Shown: positions 10,330-21,598, numbered from the stretch's first letter. The stretch is DNA of 64,000 nucleotides from Hydractinia symbiolongicarpus (GCF_029227915.1 NC_079887.1:21943650-22007649), one strand, 5' to 3'. A program made the numbers and translations. Notes: generated by a model from the letters alone, not told the origin.

Positions 10330-11077
10330 TAAAAAACAACAACAACGTTATTTCACTATTTCAGCGTCTGATGCGTCAATATCTGACTCATCAATTAAAA
10401 AGTCGACGTTACTAAAATTAACATCAACCTCATCATCGCAATCTTTTTCGCTTGATTTTGCGATATCATTTTTTCCGTTCTCGCATTTAATGCATTTACA
10501 TATCTTTGTACATGAGAGTGTTTATTCTTTAAACATTTGCAACTTCTTTTTTGCACCCACTTTTGCATCCACAGCAATTCTTTCAGCATCTCTACAGCGC
10601 AATCTGTATCCATCCAATCTACAACAATTTCGTCGTTTTCAATGTTCCAGCCATGATTTTTTACATCTGGAGCATCGATAAACTGAGATAGACACCTCTT
10701 CCAGATATAAGCCTGAAAGTTTGCGCGCTTTGTGTGTTTTTGCATTACATCGAACGTCGGTGACAGTAATTCTTCAGCAAACTTGCCTTGTTGAAAAAGT
10801 TCCACTCGAGCTTAATTACACCGTTTCTTACTGCTTCCGTATAATGAGCATACGAACTCTTTAACTGTTGAGGCGTCAGAACATTCGCTATCCCCAATAC
10901 AGACGATTGCGTGTTGAAAAGATATGTTTGTATGAAGGCATTGCCAGCACTTTTGCTTCCCCTTGCCGTAAAAGAAGAAGTTAAAATTAAAAGTGTATTT
11001 ATATTTTCGAGTAAGTACACTTTGTTACAAACATTTGATTTTTTGCAGATTGTTCTTACATTAGAGAAAAACACCAC
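10330..11077 (-). pseudogene. C-terminal Cys-rich exon of the transposon-borne gene
   Basis: Upstream part: A-R-G-S-K-S-A-G-N-A-F-I-Q. Downstream: A-N-F-Q-A-Y-I-W-K-R-C-L, then G-W-N-I-E-N-D-E-I-V-V-D-W-M, then A-V-E-M-L-K-E-L-L. Next comes a decayed cysteine cluster ending C-T-K-I-C-K-C-I-K-C-E-N, and a very acidic tail (D-E-S-D-I-D-A-S-D-A-E). At least two frame changes occur. The W-K-x ... G-W ... W-M ... C-x-C pattern is typical of the C-terminus of this family, likely a zinc-binding module. Confidence 0.55.
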
Positions 11078-11606
11078 ATAAAATTGGTCATGTAGAGGAA
11101 TTGTTTATTTTAACAGAATTTGTTTTATTTACCACTTGTTATCCCCTGAAAAATTATTTAGCTATTGCTTAAAATTTTGAATTCCGGCTTATACAACAAA
11201 TGAGTTTATTGCACCAAAGCACACCTAAAATACTGGAGGCGTGCTTTTTGCCACACACGTATCAAAATTTTTCTCAAAAGGCCTGGCATATTCTTTTTCT
11301 TTCTTTGACCATAGCTTAATTTTATGTATAGAACAAATCTTTTCTAATACCAGACCGTTTTAGACTTCATTCTAATTCCACAAATTTTTGGCACATTTAG
11401 TAACCCTAAACAATATTATCTATTTCTTTCTGATTCTAAGTTACTAAATTCTACTGGATTTTTAAAAAACTGCTTTCTTTAACAAAGTATATATTACATC
11501 TATTTACATATACATGAGCCACACAGCATTATGTCCTTATTACTGTCACCAGACATTACGTGAAGCCGAGCGAAGGAATTGAACCTTAAAACCATGCGGA
11601 ACTTAC

Positions 11607-12090
11607 CTTCAAAACTTTCATTTACTTCTAACTGACTACATCTTTCTTCAACTTGACTAGGTGATTGAGTATCTGTTTCCATAACTTCTTGTTGATGCAG
11701 CAAATGTCCAGCAACTATAACTTCATGAAATACTATCTCTCTACTATATCTTATACTTGGTCGATGAAAAACAATATGCGGAAAACTCTGTTGTATACAG
11801 GCTTTTAATCTCTCTGATTTGTAGTTGGAAGCATCTAATTGCTCCACAGTCTGAACAATTTTCACAAATCTATTGTGCAAATGTTTTAAAAAAATATGCT
11901 TTTCCTTGATTAACTAACTTTTCGTTGATATACTTGTCAAAAAACTTCATGAATGATTTTTCATACATCAATGTTTTCCCTTTTTTTTTCAGCCCAAAGC
12001 ATTTTGGTGTAGCTGTTGTAACATGGCCTATCATATCTTACTTCCAATGCCACCATATCTTGTCCACACCCCAGCTTGCACAGTATACCA
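11607..12090 (-). pseudogene. Central exon of the transposon-borne gene, one frameshift
   Basis: After an acceptor TTTCTTATAG (12100-12091) the frame reads C-G-Q-D-M-V-A-L-E-V-R-Y-D-R-P-C-Y-N-S-Y-T-K, then F-M-K-F-F-D-K-Y-I-N-E-K. A one-base shift near 11880 follows, and then V-K-I-V-Q-T-V-E-Q-L-D-A-S-N-Y-K and further residues up to a strong GTAAGT donor (11606-11601). The block order (C/H-containing Y-x-x-x-C-Y-x-x-Y-T, then a helical E-Q-L-D-A-S-x-Y) is that of the same uncharacterised family. The frameshift suggests this copy is dead. Confidence 0.55.
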
Positions 12091-12218
12091 CTATAAGAAA
12101 TTGTTGCATTAAACTATAATATCAGGTTTTATTTTGATACACATTAAACAATTCCACTTTTGTCATTCAAAACATCACACTTGTGTATATAGAACATATA
12201 TATAAAATAGGTACCTAC

Positions 12219-12298
12219 CTCCACATTTTTCTGCTGCATCTTTTAATGTCTGTTGATTTAAAGTTTCTACATTTGTCAAGCCAATTTTAACTCTCTTG
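12219..12298 (-). pseudogene. Second recognisable exon of the transposon-borne gene
   Basis: The stretch reads K-R-V-K-I-G-L-T-N-V-E-T-L-N and ends T-L-K-D-A-A-E-K-C-G-G before a GTAGGT donor (12218-12213). The D-A-A-E-K block is common in the family. The acceptor (TAAATAG) is weak. Spacing and order agree with the neighbouring exons. Confidence 0.4.
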
Positions 12299-12496
12299 CT
12301 ATTTAGCTTAAATAACATATGCATAAATATAATATAGATAAACTTTGTCTAAAAAAACCCGAAAAATCCCCCAAGTTCGCCCTCATATATGCAAGGTTTT
12401 TGGTAAGTCGGCACCCTCATGCATAATGGAGCTATTAAAACATTTTTGCCATCGTTATAAAATTTAATGTACGAAATAATCAATATAAGCACTTAC

Positions 12497-12628
12497 AGTT
12501 TTATAAATAATTTTCTTGTTGCATATAATACATACTGCTGGTAAAACATGACCAGACTTTGCACCAACACTACATGTTGTTGGCTTCTTTACTGATGAAC
12601 GTAGATGTTTGACTGACACAACCTCATT
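12497..12628 (-). pseudogene. Exon with CxxC motif, transposon-borne gene
   Basis: An acceptor (CTGACTAG, AG at 12629-12630) and donor (GTAAGT, 12496-12491) bracket a coding stretch containing K-K-P-T-T-C-S-V-G and P-A-V-C-I-I-C-N-K-K. A C-x2-C finger of the type P-x-x-C-I-I-C-x-K stands at the N-terminus of a widespread uncharacterised protein family in cnidarian and fish genomes that also shares the blocks seen in the next exons. That family link comes from my memory of the motifs. Confidence 0.5.
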
Positions 12629-13363
12629 CTAGTCAGTAGGTAAAAAACTTAAGGAACTATTTTTGTCAAATAAAAATGTATAAGCGAAACCTAAGCAATT
12701 AAGGCTTAATTTAACAAATTTAACATCCAACATTAACTTATTATTCACACAGAAAATCAAAGAATTTGAAAATATTTACTTATTTGCTTATTTGCTCTTT
12801 TTCTTTTTGTCACTTGCTCTTTTTACTTTTCCACAGTTTGTAAATCTTTGATAACATTGCCGATGATAAAATAACTCAGAAATTGTTTCTTCCAACCAAT
12901 CTCTCCCCCCCCCTCACCACCCTCGCGTTGTGGAAAAAAGTCAAATGATTTTATACATGTGTTTCTTTAAGGCTCTGAGTCATACTTTATCCACTCTTTG
13001 CGGCACTTAGTAAACCCTTTTAGTGATTTTGTTGTCAATCTAATCAAGTTTGATGATTGAACACTATCAAAATGTGTCATAGGCCATAAGTAGACGATTA
13101 GCTACATAATGTCATCCCTTTACAAAACTATCTTCGCCATTTTGCATTTCCCAAACAAGCTATAGTATTCCGCAGAATGTTATTGCAAGCACGTACCAGG
13201 ACAACGTTCCGCAAAGTTATTGTAGCGGTGTAGCATCATTTTTATTTTTTAAAAGGACGGCGTTAGAAGTGAACGATAAAATAGTAACACTTTTTGTAAA
13301 AATTAAAGAAAACTGCGGGTTTAAAATCGTGATCAGCATCCTTTAAAGTATTAACATCAACCA

Positions 13364-13426
13364 AGATACTTTTCTCCCGAGATTTGAGGTACGAACCTAA
13401 ACATTTACGTCTCTTGGCCCACGCCC
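13364..13426 (-). repeat. Right terminal inverted repeat
   Basis: On the minus strand it starts GGGCGTGGGCCAA, and about 40 bp in reads AAATCTCGGGAGAAAAGTATC-like sequence, the counterpart of the left end at 9806. Confidence 0.55.
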
Positions 13427-14500
13427 TAAAAAAAGCTTTTTTGATGGAAGGACATGCCGAATATTTTTAGGGGTTAAATGTACCCTTTTTCTTCAAACTT
13501 TGTAACTGTTTAAGGCTGCATGTAATGCTGATAATGAAGTTTCTAAAACAACTTTGTCAAAACAACCACTTATAAATCAGTAGCTTCTGCAACGCATTTA
13601 TGACCTATACCATAATCATAAGGATTATTTTTATTTATACAATATTATTACCCCCGTTTTACCAACTTATCACGATCCAAACATTATTCGATCTTTCGAT
13701 CACGCATTCCAATGGTCCTCCATCACGGAGAAAATTTCAACATTACATAAAATTTCAACATTACATAAAATTTGTGCACAAAAGAGCGCGTGTGGAGGAA
13801 AAATATTGCTGAACTGTAAAATAAAAATAAATTGGGTTGTAAAGTATGAAAGATTTTTTACTGAAGCAAATGATAAAGTTTTTTGACAAAAAGAATGTTA
13901 AAAAAAGCGATTAAATATATTTATTTCTTAAAAAAAAAATATTTTGCTAAGAACGTTGCTTTGAGTCAGTAAAGACAGCTCGTCACTTTACATCATTATT
14001 AATTTCTCCCTTGTGAGACACAAGAGGCTCAAAGTTGTGTGGCTGTAGCTTTGTAAAGTCTTTTTCATGAAGAGAATTATCCGATTCTATGTTTTCTAAA
14101 TTATAATCTTCGTCATTATTACAAGACGTCGTATCAACGAACAATGTAGACTGTATTTAAAAAATCTTTTAGAAGGTGTGCTGATGAGCTCACGGACTTT
14201 CTGCACGATGTGACGTAGATTATTTATTCAGACCTAGTCCTCTCGACTTTACGCGACCTTGCAAATTTATTTAAAATTGAAGATGTTTACAGACCCGATT
14301 AAGGTATAAATAAAGATTTTTAACGATTGTAAAAGGTTTATTCTGACATAATTAGTATTGTCTTATCAAAACAACATTATTCTCAAATATTTTTTTTTCA
14401 CTGGAGTGCCCCTTTAAACTGCACGATCATGAATTTTCTTTTTAAATGTCACCAACAACTTTCGAAAAATTTTTGTTTCTTCTGCTATAATTAAACAACA
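13427..14500. other. No gene seen
   Basis: AT-rich sequence with a short direct repeat of AAATTTCAACATTACAT at about 13731-13766. No protein-like frame or strong splice pair noted. Confidence 0.3.
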
Positions 14501-14507
14501 CACTGCG

Positions 14508-14784
14508 ATGCGAGAATCTGTTGAACGTAGGGTGAGATTAGCGGTCACCCTCCGACACGTCCGACCATATTTAGCAAAATTATTCTTAAAACAAGCTACC
14601 TTGGACTCTCTGATAGAAAAGAAATTTATCGACCCACTGTCAACAGAGCAGAAATTGACGATAATGTCTAAAGAGTTCGAGCTTAATTGGAATTTCCTGT
14701 ATGCTCTAGGAGCGTTTGATGGCAAGCATGCTGTTGCACAAGCATCACACAATACTGGATCGGAATATTTTACTTATACAAAAG
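14508..14784 (+). pseudogene. HARBI1-like transposase, N-terminal half
   Basis: The frame reads V-R-L-A-V-T-L-R-H near residue 9 and F-E-L-N-W-N-F near residue 57. Then comes G-A-F-D-G-K-H, holding the first catalytic aspartate, and N-T-G-S-E-Y-F-T-Y near residue 85, where homology stops at about 14784. The rest of the transposase resumes at about 17708 after a LINE insertion. Helix-turn-helix and first-D regions match PIF/Harbinger transposases. Confidence 0.65.
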
Positions 14785-14802
14785 TATATGGCTTTGGCAA
14801 GG

Positions 14803-15090
14803 ATGATGGCGGTCAAAGCGGACGCAAGTTGGCTCTTGGCAAAGATTCTTGTTGTTTTAATTATTGGTATACTTGTAAAGAAGCCACTGTTCACAAATAG
14901 TGCAGTTTCAACAAATCTAACACGAGTGGACGCTGCAATTTCTTTTGGTTGTTTATGGCAGTATCAAAAGAGCAGGAATTTAGCTTACGTAAAACGCAGT
15001 TTGATTTTACCGCAACTTTTATTGATAGCAGGAGATATTGAAGCGTGCCTGGGACCACAAGCTGATGGAAATGTTGGTAGATTAAAGTAA
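14803..15090 (+). pseudogene. LINE N-terminus: signal-like segment plus decayed 2A-like motif
   Basis: From the methionine at 14803 the peptide has a hydrophobic stretch A-K-I-L-V-V-L-I-I-G-I-L-V about residues 11-23. About 70 residues in it reads L-L-L-I-A-G-D-I-E-A-C-L-G-P. Active 2A sequences end D-x-E-x-N-P-G-P; here the N-P is C-L, so ribosome skipping is not expected. 2A-like N-termini combined with signal sequences are known from CR1-type LINEs of sea urchins and other invertebrates. Confidence 0.5.
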
Positions 15091-15111
15091 TTTCACTAAA
15101 ACTGTAGAGGT

Positions 15112-15777
15112 TTGACAAATTGTTTACCAAATCTTACGGCTTTATTTTCGAGAGAGAAAAACTCAATTTTATCTCTCTCGGAGACACATATTGTACACGA
15201 AAGCGATAGCTTGTTTTGTATTCCGGGGTTCCAGTTTGTAGAAAAGAGACGAAAAACTGGCCTAGGAGGAGGTGTTGCTATATACGTATCGGAGAATATA
15301 AACTGGATACGACGAGGAGACCTTGAATGTGAATTTTTAGAAAACATTTGGATCGAAATATGCCCGGAAAAAGCGAAACATTATCTAATTTGCTGTATGT
15401 ACCGACCCCCGGACAATTCACATCACTTACACAAGAAGTGGAAAGAATATTTTCAATATACGCTTGAGACCGTTAACGACCTGTCGCTGGAAGTTATCAT
15501 TATGGGCGACTTTAATCCTAACTATAAAGATAAAAGTGATCATTCAGAATTTAAAGAGCTAATGGCTGTCCAGGGATTTAAACAGTTGGTAACAGCGGCT
15601 ACGAGAACAACAAGAGAATCAAGCACCCTTATAGATTTGATTTGTACAAACAATCACTCGCTAATTCGTTCCACAAAAGTTATACCCTTGAGTATAGGCG
15701 ATCACGATTGCGTCGCTTGCGTTCGAAGACACACTGGTCAAAAACTTCCACCAACTACAACCATGATGATTTTTTAA
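15112..15777 (+). pseudogene. LINE apurinic-like endonuclease domain
   Basis: Recognisable APE blocks: L-S-E-T-H-I (catalytic E), G-G-G-V-A-I-Y-V, M-Y-R-P-P, I-M-G-D-F-N, S-T-L-I-D-L-I and S-I-G-D-H-D. The upstream in-frame residues C-R-G-L-T-N fit the family start L-N-x-R-G-L, but a stop lies just before. The first codon TTG at 15112 is therefore not a real start. Catalytic residues look intact; the frame ends about 20 residues past the domain, before the RT. Confidence 0.75.
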
Positions 15778-15817
15778 AAGAATTGGAAGCATCTGTACAC
15801 ATTGACTGATGTAATTA

Positions 15818-17002
15818 GTGCGTGGAGTTTTTAAAAATATTTTGTTAACCGTTAAATTTTGGAAAATTATTAAAAGCATTTTTTCAACAAAAGGGAAGTC
15901 GGTAAATAATGGCACATGTACATCGGCTGCAGAAAGCTTAACAAAAGCTGGTAGTTTTTGTTCATATTTTTCCATATGTGCAAATAAACTTAAATCTGTT
16001 GAACTGGAGGAATTTATATGGAGTAAGCCAAGTCAAGTGAATGAAAATACGAATTCTGTTTTTGCGTTCACTTACGTTTCAAATGTTGAAAGTCAGCTGA
16101 AGAAGTTGCAGCGCAAGAAAGCTACAGGCTATGACCAAATACCATCAGGACTTTTGAAAGACGGAGCCACAGCATTATCAAGTCCCTTATCGTTCATCAT
16201 CAACTTGTCGCTAAAAACAGCCACCATACCAACTGAATGGAAGTTGGCGAAGGTCATCCCACTCCACAAGGGTGGAAAAATGGACGAAATGTCAAACTAT
16301 CTACCGATCTCCATCCTACCGGTCATATCTAAAATAATGGAGAGATCTGTTTATGTTCAACTTGTGAACTATCTTGAAGAAAATGAAATTTTAACACCCA
16401 ACCAATACGGATACAAGAAAAAACGATCTACCGAATTAGCCACACTCTATCTGACAGAGGAAATCAGGAAGGAGATGGACAAAGGGAATTTAACAGGTGC
16501 ACTTTACGTTGACCTGTCGAAAGCTTTCGATACTTTAAGCCACTCCATTCTCCTGTCAAAACTAAGAAGTTATGGAGTCAAAGACGATACCGTGTTATAC
16601 ATTGGACGAAAAACAAGCCAGCAACTTGAGATCGCTTTTAACGCTGAATTGAAAAACGTAGACAGGTACTTCATTGAAAACGAACTCGTATTAAATCTGA
16701 AGGCTGGAAAAACCGAATCGATGATATTCGGCACTCGCAAAAATTTGAATAAAAACGGATCAACCTTGAACTTGGAAATCAACGGAAAGCTAATTAACGC
16801 AACCACTGAATATCGATATCTTTGGACTGTTCTCGACCAGACTTTGTCAATGAACCATCCCCTTTTAAGTCTTTACAAGAAAATGTCTGCCAAGCTTCGT
16901 TTACTACTCTCATTGAAATCCAACTTAACGAACAATGCCATCACTAAAACTATGTCGGAATGCTGCTGCCAACGCTTCTTTACTGCTGCACTACAAACCT
17001 GA
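15818..17002 (+). pseudogene. LINE reverse transcriptase with internal deletion
   Basis: RT blocks: K-A-T-G-Y-D-Q-I-P near residue 101, P-L-H-K-G-G, S-N-Y-L-P-I-S-I-L, Q-Y-G-Y and V-D-L-S-K-A-F-D-T-L (motif A, about residue 230). After L-R-S-Y-G-V-K the sequence jumps to D-D-T-V-L-Y-I, so roughly 60-70 residues containing motif B and the first part of the Y-A-D-D box are missing (near 16583). Downstream L-V-L-N-L-K-A-G-K-T and G-T-R-K-N belong to the thumb. Catalytically dead. Confidence 0.75.
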
Positions 17003-17057
17003 ATCTTACCAACGGCCAGCAAAATAAGCTTCAATCGCTTGATAGAAGAATTGAAAG

Positions 17058-17363
17058 GTGACAGAGAAACGTCAAGTACCAATTATGAATGAAATAAAGA
17101 AACATGCTTTCATGCTCGTCAGAAAATGCTTGGAAAAAGCAGTGTGTGGCAATTTTGAAGATTTCTTCGAGATAAGATCGCACAGTAGAAACACCCGAAA
17201 CAACAATTACTTACTGACAATACCTAGAGTGAGACTTGAAGTAAATAGATCTGGTTTTAAATTTATGGGATCAAAGATTTATAATGACTTGCCAATCGAA
17301 ATTCAAAAATCGAATACTTTACCATGTTTCGTAAGAAAAACTAAAAGCTATTTTAACCTGTAA
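17058..17363 (+). pseudogene. LINE ORF2 C-terminal tail
   Basis: The motif R-S-H-S-R-N-T-R-N-N near residue 44, then a segment ending F-M-G-S-K-I-Y-N-D-L-P and a final aromatic tail, match the conserved C-terminus of CR1/L2-type ORF2 proteins. It is separated from the RT piece by a frameshift near 17000-17050. Confidence 0.65.
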
Positions 17364-17707
17364 TAAATTATTTTATACCTTATTGTAAAGCTAGTATTTT
17401 TAACTCATGTTTTTAACTGTTATAATAATAATAATAATAAATTTACAACTGATCGCGTCACAAATGATTTCAATAGAAACACAAGAGTTCAATCTCCTTC
17501 TTTATTTCTGCCTCCATGATCTAATTTTAAATTTTCAGAAATCTCTTAAAAAACAATATAAAATTTCAATTTTGGCATATATATATTTTGTTTATATAAT
17601 AATATTTTATAATTTTATTTTCACAGGACATATATTAAGAGCAGTTTTTTAAAAACTGAATTATATCCATCCTGTATAAACATTCATAATAATAATAATA
17701 ATAATAA

Positions 17708-17990
17708 TTGGCAGTTTGTAACGCTAGGTATGTGTTTGTCATGGTCGATATCGGAGATTCTGGACGAAAGAGTGATGATAACGTATACAACAACAGTCAC
17801 CTTGGTCATGCAATTGAAACTAACACCGTCAGCATTCCTAAACCAGAAAGTGTTGGAAAAAATCTTAATGTATTGACTAATGTATTCGTTGCGAATGATG
17901 CGTTTGGTTTGAAAAAAAACGTTATGGAACCTTATCCGAATCAAAGCATTCTTTTAGATCAAAGAAATTCTAACTCTAGGCTTTTAAGAG
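17708..17990 (+). pseudogene. HARBI1-like transposase, C-terminal half
   Basis: It starts with A-V-C-N-A-R-Y-V-F-V-M-V-D-I-G-D-S-G-R, which in Harbinger proteins directly follows the block where the 14508 piece ends. It continues N-N-S-H-L-G-H-A-I-E and V-A-N-D-A-F-G-L-K-K before degenerating past about 17990. The pair of fragments brackets the LINE exactly as expected for an insertion. Confidence 0.65.
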
Positions 17991-18593
17991 AAAGGGAAGT
18001 AAAGCTTGGTTCTCACTATGGGCTAGCGATGAGCACATTATGCACACTGACCCATAGTGTGCATGTGTTAGCCGATCTCAATTTTTGAGCTGCGGGTACC
18101 TGATGTATTCTTTTCACCTTCTCACTATGGTGCATCTTTACCTGGTTGAAAATCTTTACGTGGCCAAATCTAATGCGAGAAAGACTAAAAATGACCTTTC
18201 ACAACAAAACATACTACTATTTTTAAAAAAATAAATCGCTTTGAGCACTGTTTATGTCTCACTGTTAGCCGAAAAAACGATGAAAAAAAGATGAGCTAAA
18301 GTTCCGCTGGGAGCTAAGCAGGTACTTTTACGTTCACAACATTGGCTAAGATCTTAGCGCGTCATGGGCACTATCGTTAGCTCATCGTTAGCCCATAGAA
18401 TGAGCTAAACTTAATGGAAAACTTTCGGTATTGCTACGACAAGGTTTCGTGTATGTCAAAGACCCGTAATTGCGAAAACAGAAAACGCCGACCTGGTAAG
18501 AAAGGTCTATTGTTGGATTGCGTAATTACCTAACGACAGTATGTACAATTGCGGATGGTAATAATTTTAACAATTGCCCCTCACCTTATCCTA

Positions 18594-19081
18594 CAGTGGG
18601 CTCTCTGTATAACGAACCTCCAATGGAAATAGAAAAAATTCGTTATTCTCACCCTTCGTTGCATCACAAGGTAAGAAAAAATCGGAGAATTTTGCCTAAA
18701 TTGTATAAACCTCGCAACCCTTTCGGACAAAGTGCTTTGTATGTACTCTCCACCCTTTGCAATCTTCTGCAGAGCTTCAGATAAGTTGTTATGGAGATAA
18801 TTACTCTTTTCATCTTGATTCACTTTCACTACGCGTTTTTAGATTTTGGATTTTTATAATATTGTAAGTTTGTTGACGTTTAGATTCGAATGGTCCGATT
18901 CGAATCGTTCGCATTGCATGCGTTTAATTTTCTGAGTTTAAGTACAATCTACAAGATGTAAAAAATATATTTTGTTATTTTCTATAGCATTTAGTACAGG
19001 AGTTCGAAGGTCGAAAAAAATTTAATTCGTTAAATCATAATGTTTACTATATTGGAGGTTTGTTATATCGAGAGTCCACTG
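18594..19081. mobile_element. Tigger-like MITE, TA-flanked (copy 1)
   Basis: Ends are CAGTGGGCTCTCTGTATAAC and, on the other strand, CAGTGGACTCTCGATATAAC, continuing to a shared AACCTCC. TA dinucleotides flank both ends (18592-18593, 19082-19083). At 488 bp it has no transposase. TA target sites and CAGT termini fit the Tc1/mariner/pogo group. Confidence 0.75.
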
Positions 19082-20055
19082 TACTTCTGGTTTTATACAA
19101 GTCTCGTACTTATGATTCAGTCTCCATGTTAGTGTGTATACTCAGGCTGTGCATTTTGGCGGAAATAGATATTGAAATAGGCTTATTCTATGTATTTATC
19201 TTCTCAAATTTCCCGCATTTTACGGTTTTTATAGCCTAATTCAAACTTTAGGACTTCCCTGTTTATTGGAATCGTCAAATCGCAGGAGTTCTTGTTTATG
19301 AGACAAGGGATGGATTTAGCTAGCACAGATAACCTTTGTATGGATGCAGCTTTGTTTTTGAAACTTTCAGAACGGTTATTAGTAATTTCCGAATGAGTTT
19401 GCCCAGTGTTACCCTTCATAATATAACGTATTTTGCCTTAGTAGCTATTAGCAACCACATGTTAGAGGTACATTTAGGATAAGTTTACCAAGTTCGGTTT
19501 CAGAAAATTCTAAAATCAAGCGAGGTAAATTTACTCCAAAATTTCCAAACATGTAATTACTGGTTACTCACACTTTATATGGGAAATAGCCAAAATAAAA
19601 TGGAACTCATTGCTTGTATACAACAAATCCTATCAACAACATTTACAACATCACAACTATCGTCATGGTTTAAAGAAATTTCCTTATAATAAAAAGTGCT
19701 CAAGTGCAGGGAACTATAAAACGTTAGCGCAAAATTTCAAAACAGCAGAAAATTTCACAATAGTTGCATTGACGACGTGTAGCGCATTTCATTGAAAAGT
19801 GTGATAATAATATAAACAAAAATCGTTTTATTTCAAAAATGTAGTTCTGTGCCTCTTCTGATGCTAAATTTAAAAAAACAAAGGTAAAAAGATACATATT
19901 AAAAGTTGCCACAACATGTTCAAGAGTTACTTTTTGGTTTTAATGCACAAGTTGCTACATAAATTTCAGGAATTATTTTTTAAGTGCGAATTGCACATTT
20001 GAAGTGGGAGAAGAAAACATTTGCAGCGCGAATTTTTGTTAGTGAGATCAAAATA

Positions 20056-20760
20056 CAGTAGACTCCCGGTTATTCGAACCTGCACTTATTCGAATAATTC
20101 GGTTATTCGAAGTGAGATGGCGTTCCCCTTGGATCTGCTTACCCAACTCAGGCAAAAACACTCTCGGTTATTCGAACTTCAGTTATTCGAATAATTCGGT
20201 TATTCGAAGTGATTTTTATTCCCCTTGGGGCCAATTATAGGCTAAGTCACCCTCAGTTATTCGAATTTTTCTTATTGGGAGATCGTCGAGTGAGAACATT
20301 GATTTTCTGCGATTAAAACACTTTTTTTCTTCAAAAAATCAGGTTTCAATATTCATGGCTATTTACACTCTTCAAGCAATTTCTTCAAAAGTTCAATATT
20401 CTCCTTCGGTCCAGAGAATTGAAGCAAACAGGGGATCCTCAATCCCTTATCATCTCCAAAGTTAGTTCTTTTCCCTGTCACTTTTACTTTGCAAGTACAC
20501 AACATCTCTGATTTCAGAAAGTAAAATATCGTTTTGGCAAATTTTCCTGTTTTTCTTTATTCTTTCTTCAAAAAATAAAAATTCTTTGTGTTTACACGCT
20601 CAACTGAACCACAATGCCTCAATTACTTAAGAAAAGTCCATCCCATTAAGGTTAAGTTGAAAATCTGGCGGGAAAACGAATTTTTCAGTTATTCGAACTC
20701 CCGGTTATTCGAAGTAAATTCTTATCCCCCTTGAGGCTTCGAATAACCGGGAGTCTACTG
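20056..20760. mobile_element. Pogo/Tigger-like MITE, only in copy 1
   Basis: Perfectly inverted ends start CAGTAGACTCCCGGTTATTC; TA flanks at 20054-20055 and 20761-20762. Many internal TTATTCGAA boxes lie near both ends, possibly transposase sites. Copy 2 lacks it, but a neighbouring deletion in copy 2 removed the exact empty site. Confidence 0.8.
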
Positions 20761-21598
20761 TACTTATTTTGTGCGTTTGTCAAAAGAAATAAGAAAGAGC
20801 GTTTATTAAGAACATTTAATGTGAAGCAATTTTTCTGTTTCTCTTGATTATGCGCATAAAGCTAGCATTAACATTAGCTACACCAAACAGTGTATTTATG
20901 TAATTTTCTTAAACTGTTTTCCATGTATTTGAGAGAAGGAAATCTACATATTTATCTATATTTCTAATCATTTTAACATTTGATAACCGATTTATTTCAG
21001 GCAAAACATTATGTTTATCAATTTTTCTCCTCTCACGATAGTTCAACAGAAAAGCTTCTAAGACATTTATGTAACAACTCGTGGATTTTATGTATCGAAT
21101 TGTAATATTGTTGTTTGTTATTGCAACTTGTATCAAAAAGTAACTCACAACTCGAGATTTACTAAACCACTCTGCAATATACAGCCAAATGTTACACCAC
21201 AGAGATATGATAAAAGAGAAAGAGACACAACGCGATTTTCTATTCAAAGTCCTATTGTTTAAACAAACAATGCGGAGAAGGACGTGGCTTTCAGTTTGTT
21301 TTTTCTTGCAAAACGACTAATTACCGATTCTTTCAGTATAGACCCGACAATTTTCTTGTTGTAAAGGATTAAGAAAATATTTAGGTTCTCCACTGAATTC
21401 CGCTAAAGTTTATTCTTTAAATGGCTCTCAGGGGCTCACCCTCGCCTTCGAAATAATTTATCTGCATAATTTTTAGGAGAATCAGTTGGAAGGTCAAGCA
21501 GCCATATTAGCTGTTGTCGTATATATATAAAAAACAAACGTGTTTTTTTGAAGAAATACTGAACGGAATACGAATCCTTCATAGATGTCCTGATGTAA

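Larger units (their letters stand above)
9806..13426 (-). mobile_element. 3.6-kb transposon with inverted ends and intron-containing gene
   Basis: The left end (9806-9876) begins GGCCGTGGGCCAA and ends in AAATCTCGGGACAAAAGTATC-like sequence. The right end (13364-13426) read on the minus strand begins GGGCGTGGGCCAA and contains AAATCTCGGGAGAAAAGTATC. The two are imperfect inverted repeats of roughly 65-70 bp. Between them lies one minus-strand gene in at least four exons (12628 to about 10330). A further end of the same family sits at about 60660-60850. I cannot assign the superfamily, and no target duplication is clear. Confidence 0.6.
14785..17708 (+). mobile_element. CR1/L2-like LINE nested in HARBI1
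   Basis: In order: a hydrophobic N-terminus and a 2A-like motif (14803-15090), an APE endonuclease (15112-15777), an RT (15818-17002) and a C-terminal tail (17058-17363). A 3' UTR with ATA repeats at about 17424 and an (AAT)n tail at 17687-17708 follows. Simple-repeat 3' ends are typical of the CR1/L2 group. Several frame changes and an RT deletion make it inactive. Confidence 0.7.

Noticed and set aside
14170-14215. Second hammerhead core (CTGATGAG)
   Set aside because: No GAAA box or stem I partner at suitable distance.
18518-18829. Frames in both strands shared by both copies
   Set aside because: They overlap the terminal inverted repeat of a MITE.
21000-21247. 112-codon minus-strand frame shared by both duplication copies
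   Set aside because: Shortened by stops in copy 2 and of low-complexity hydrophobic/basic composition; no splice or domain support.
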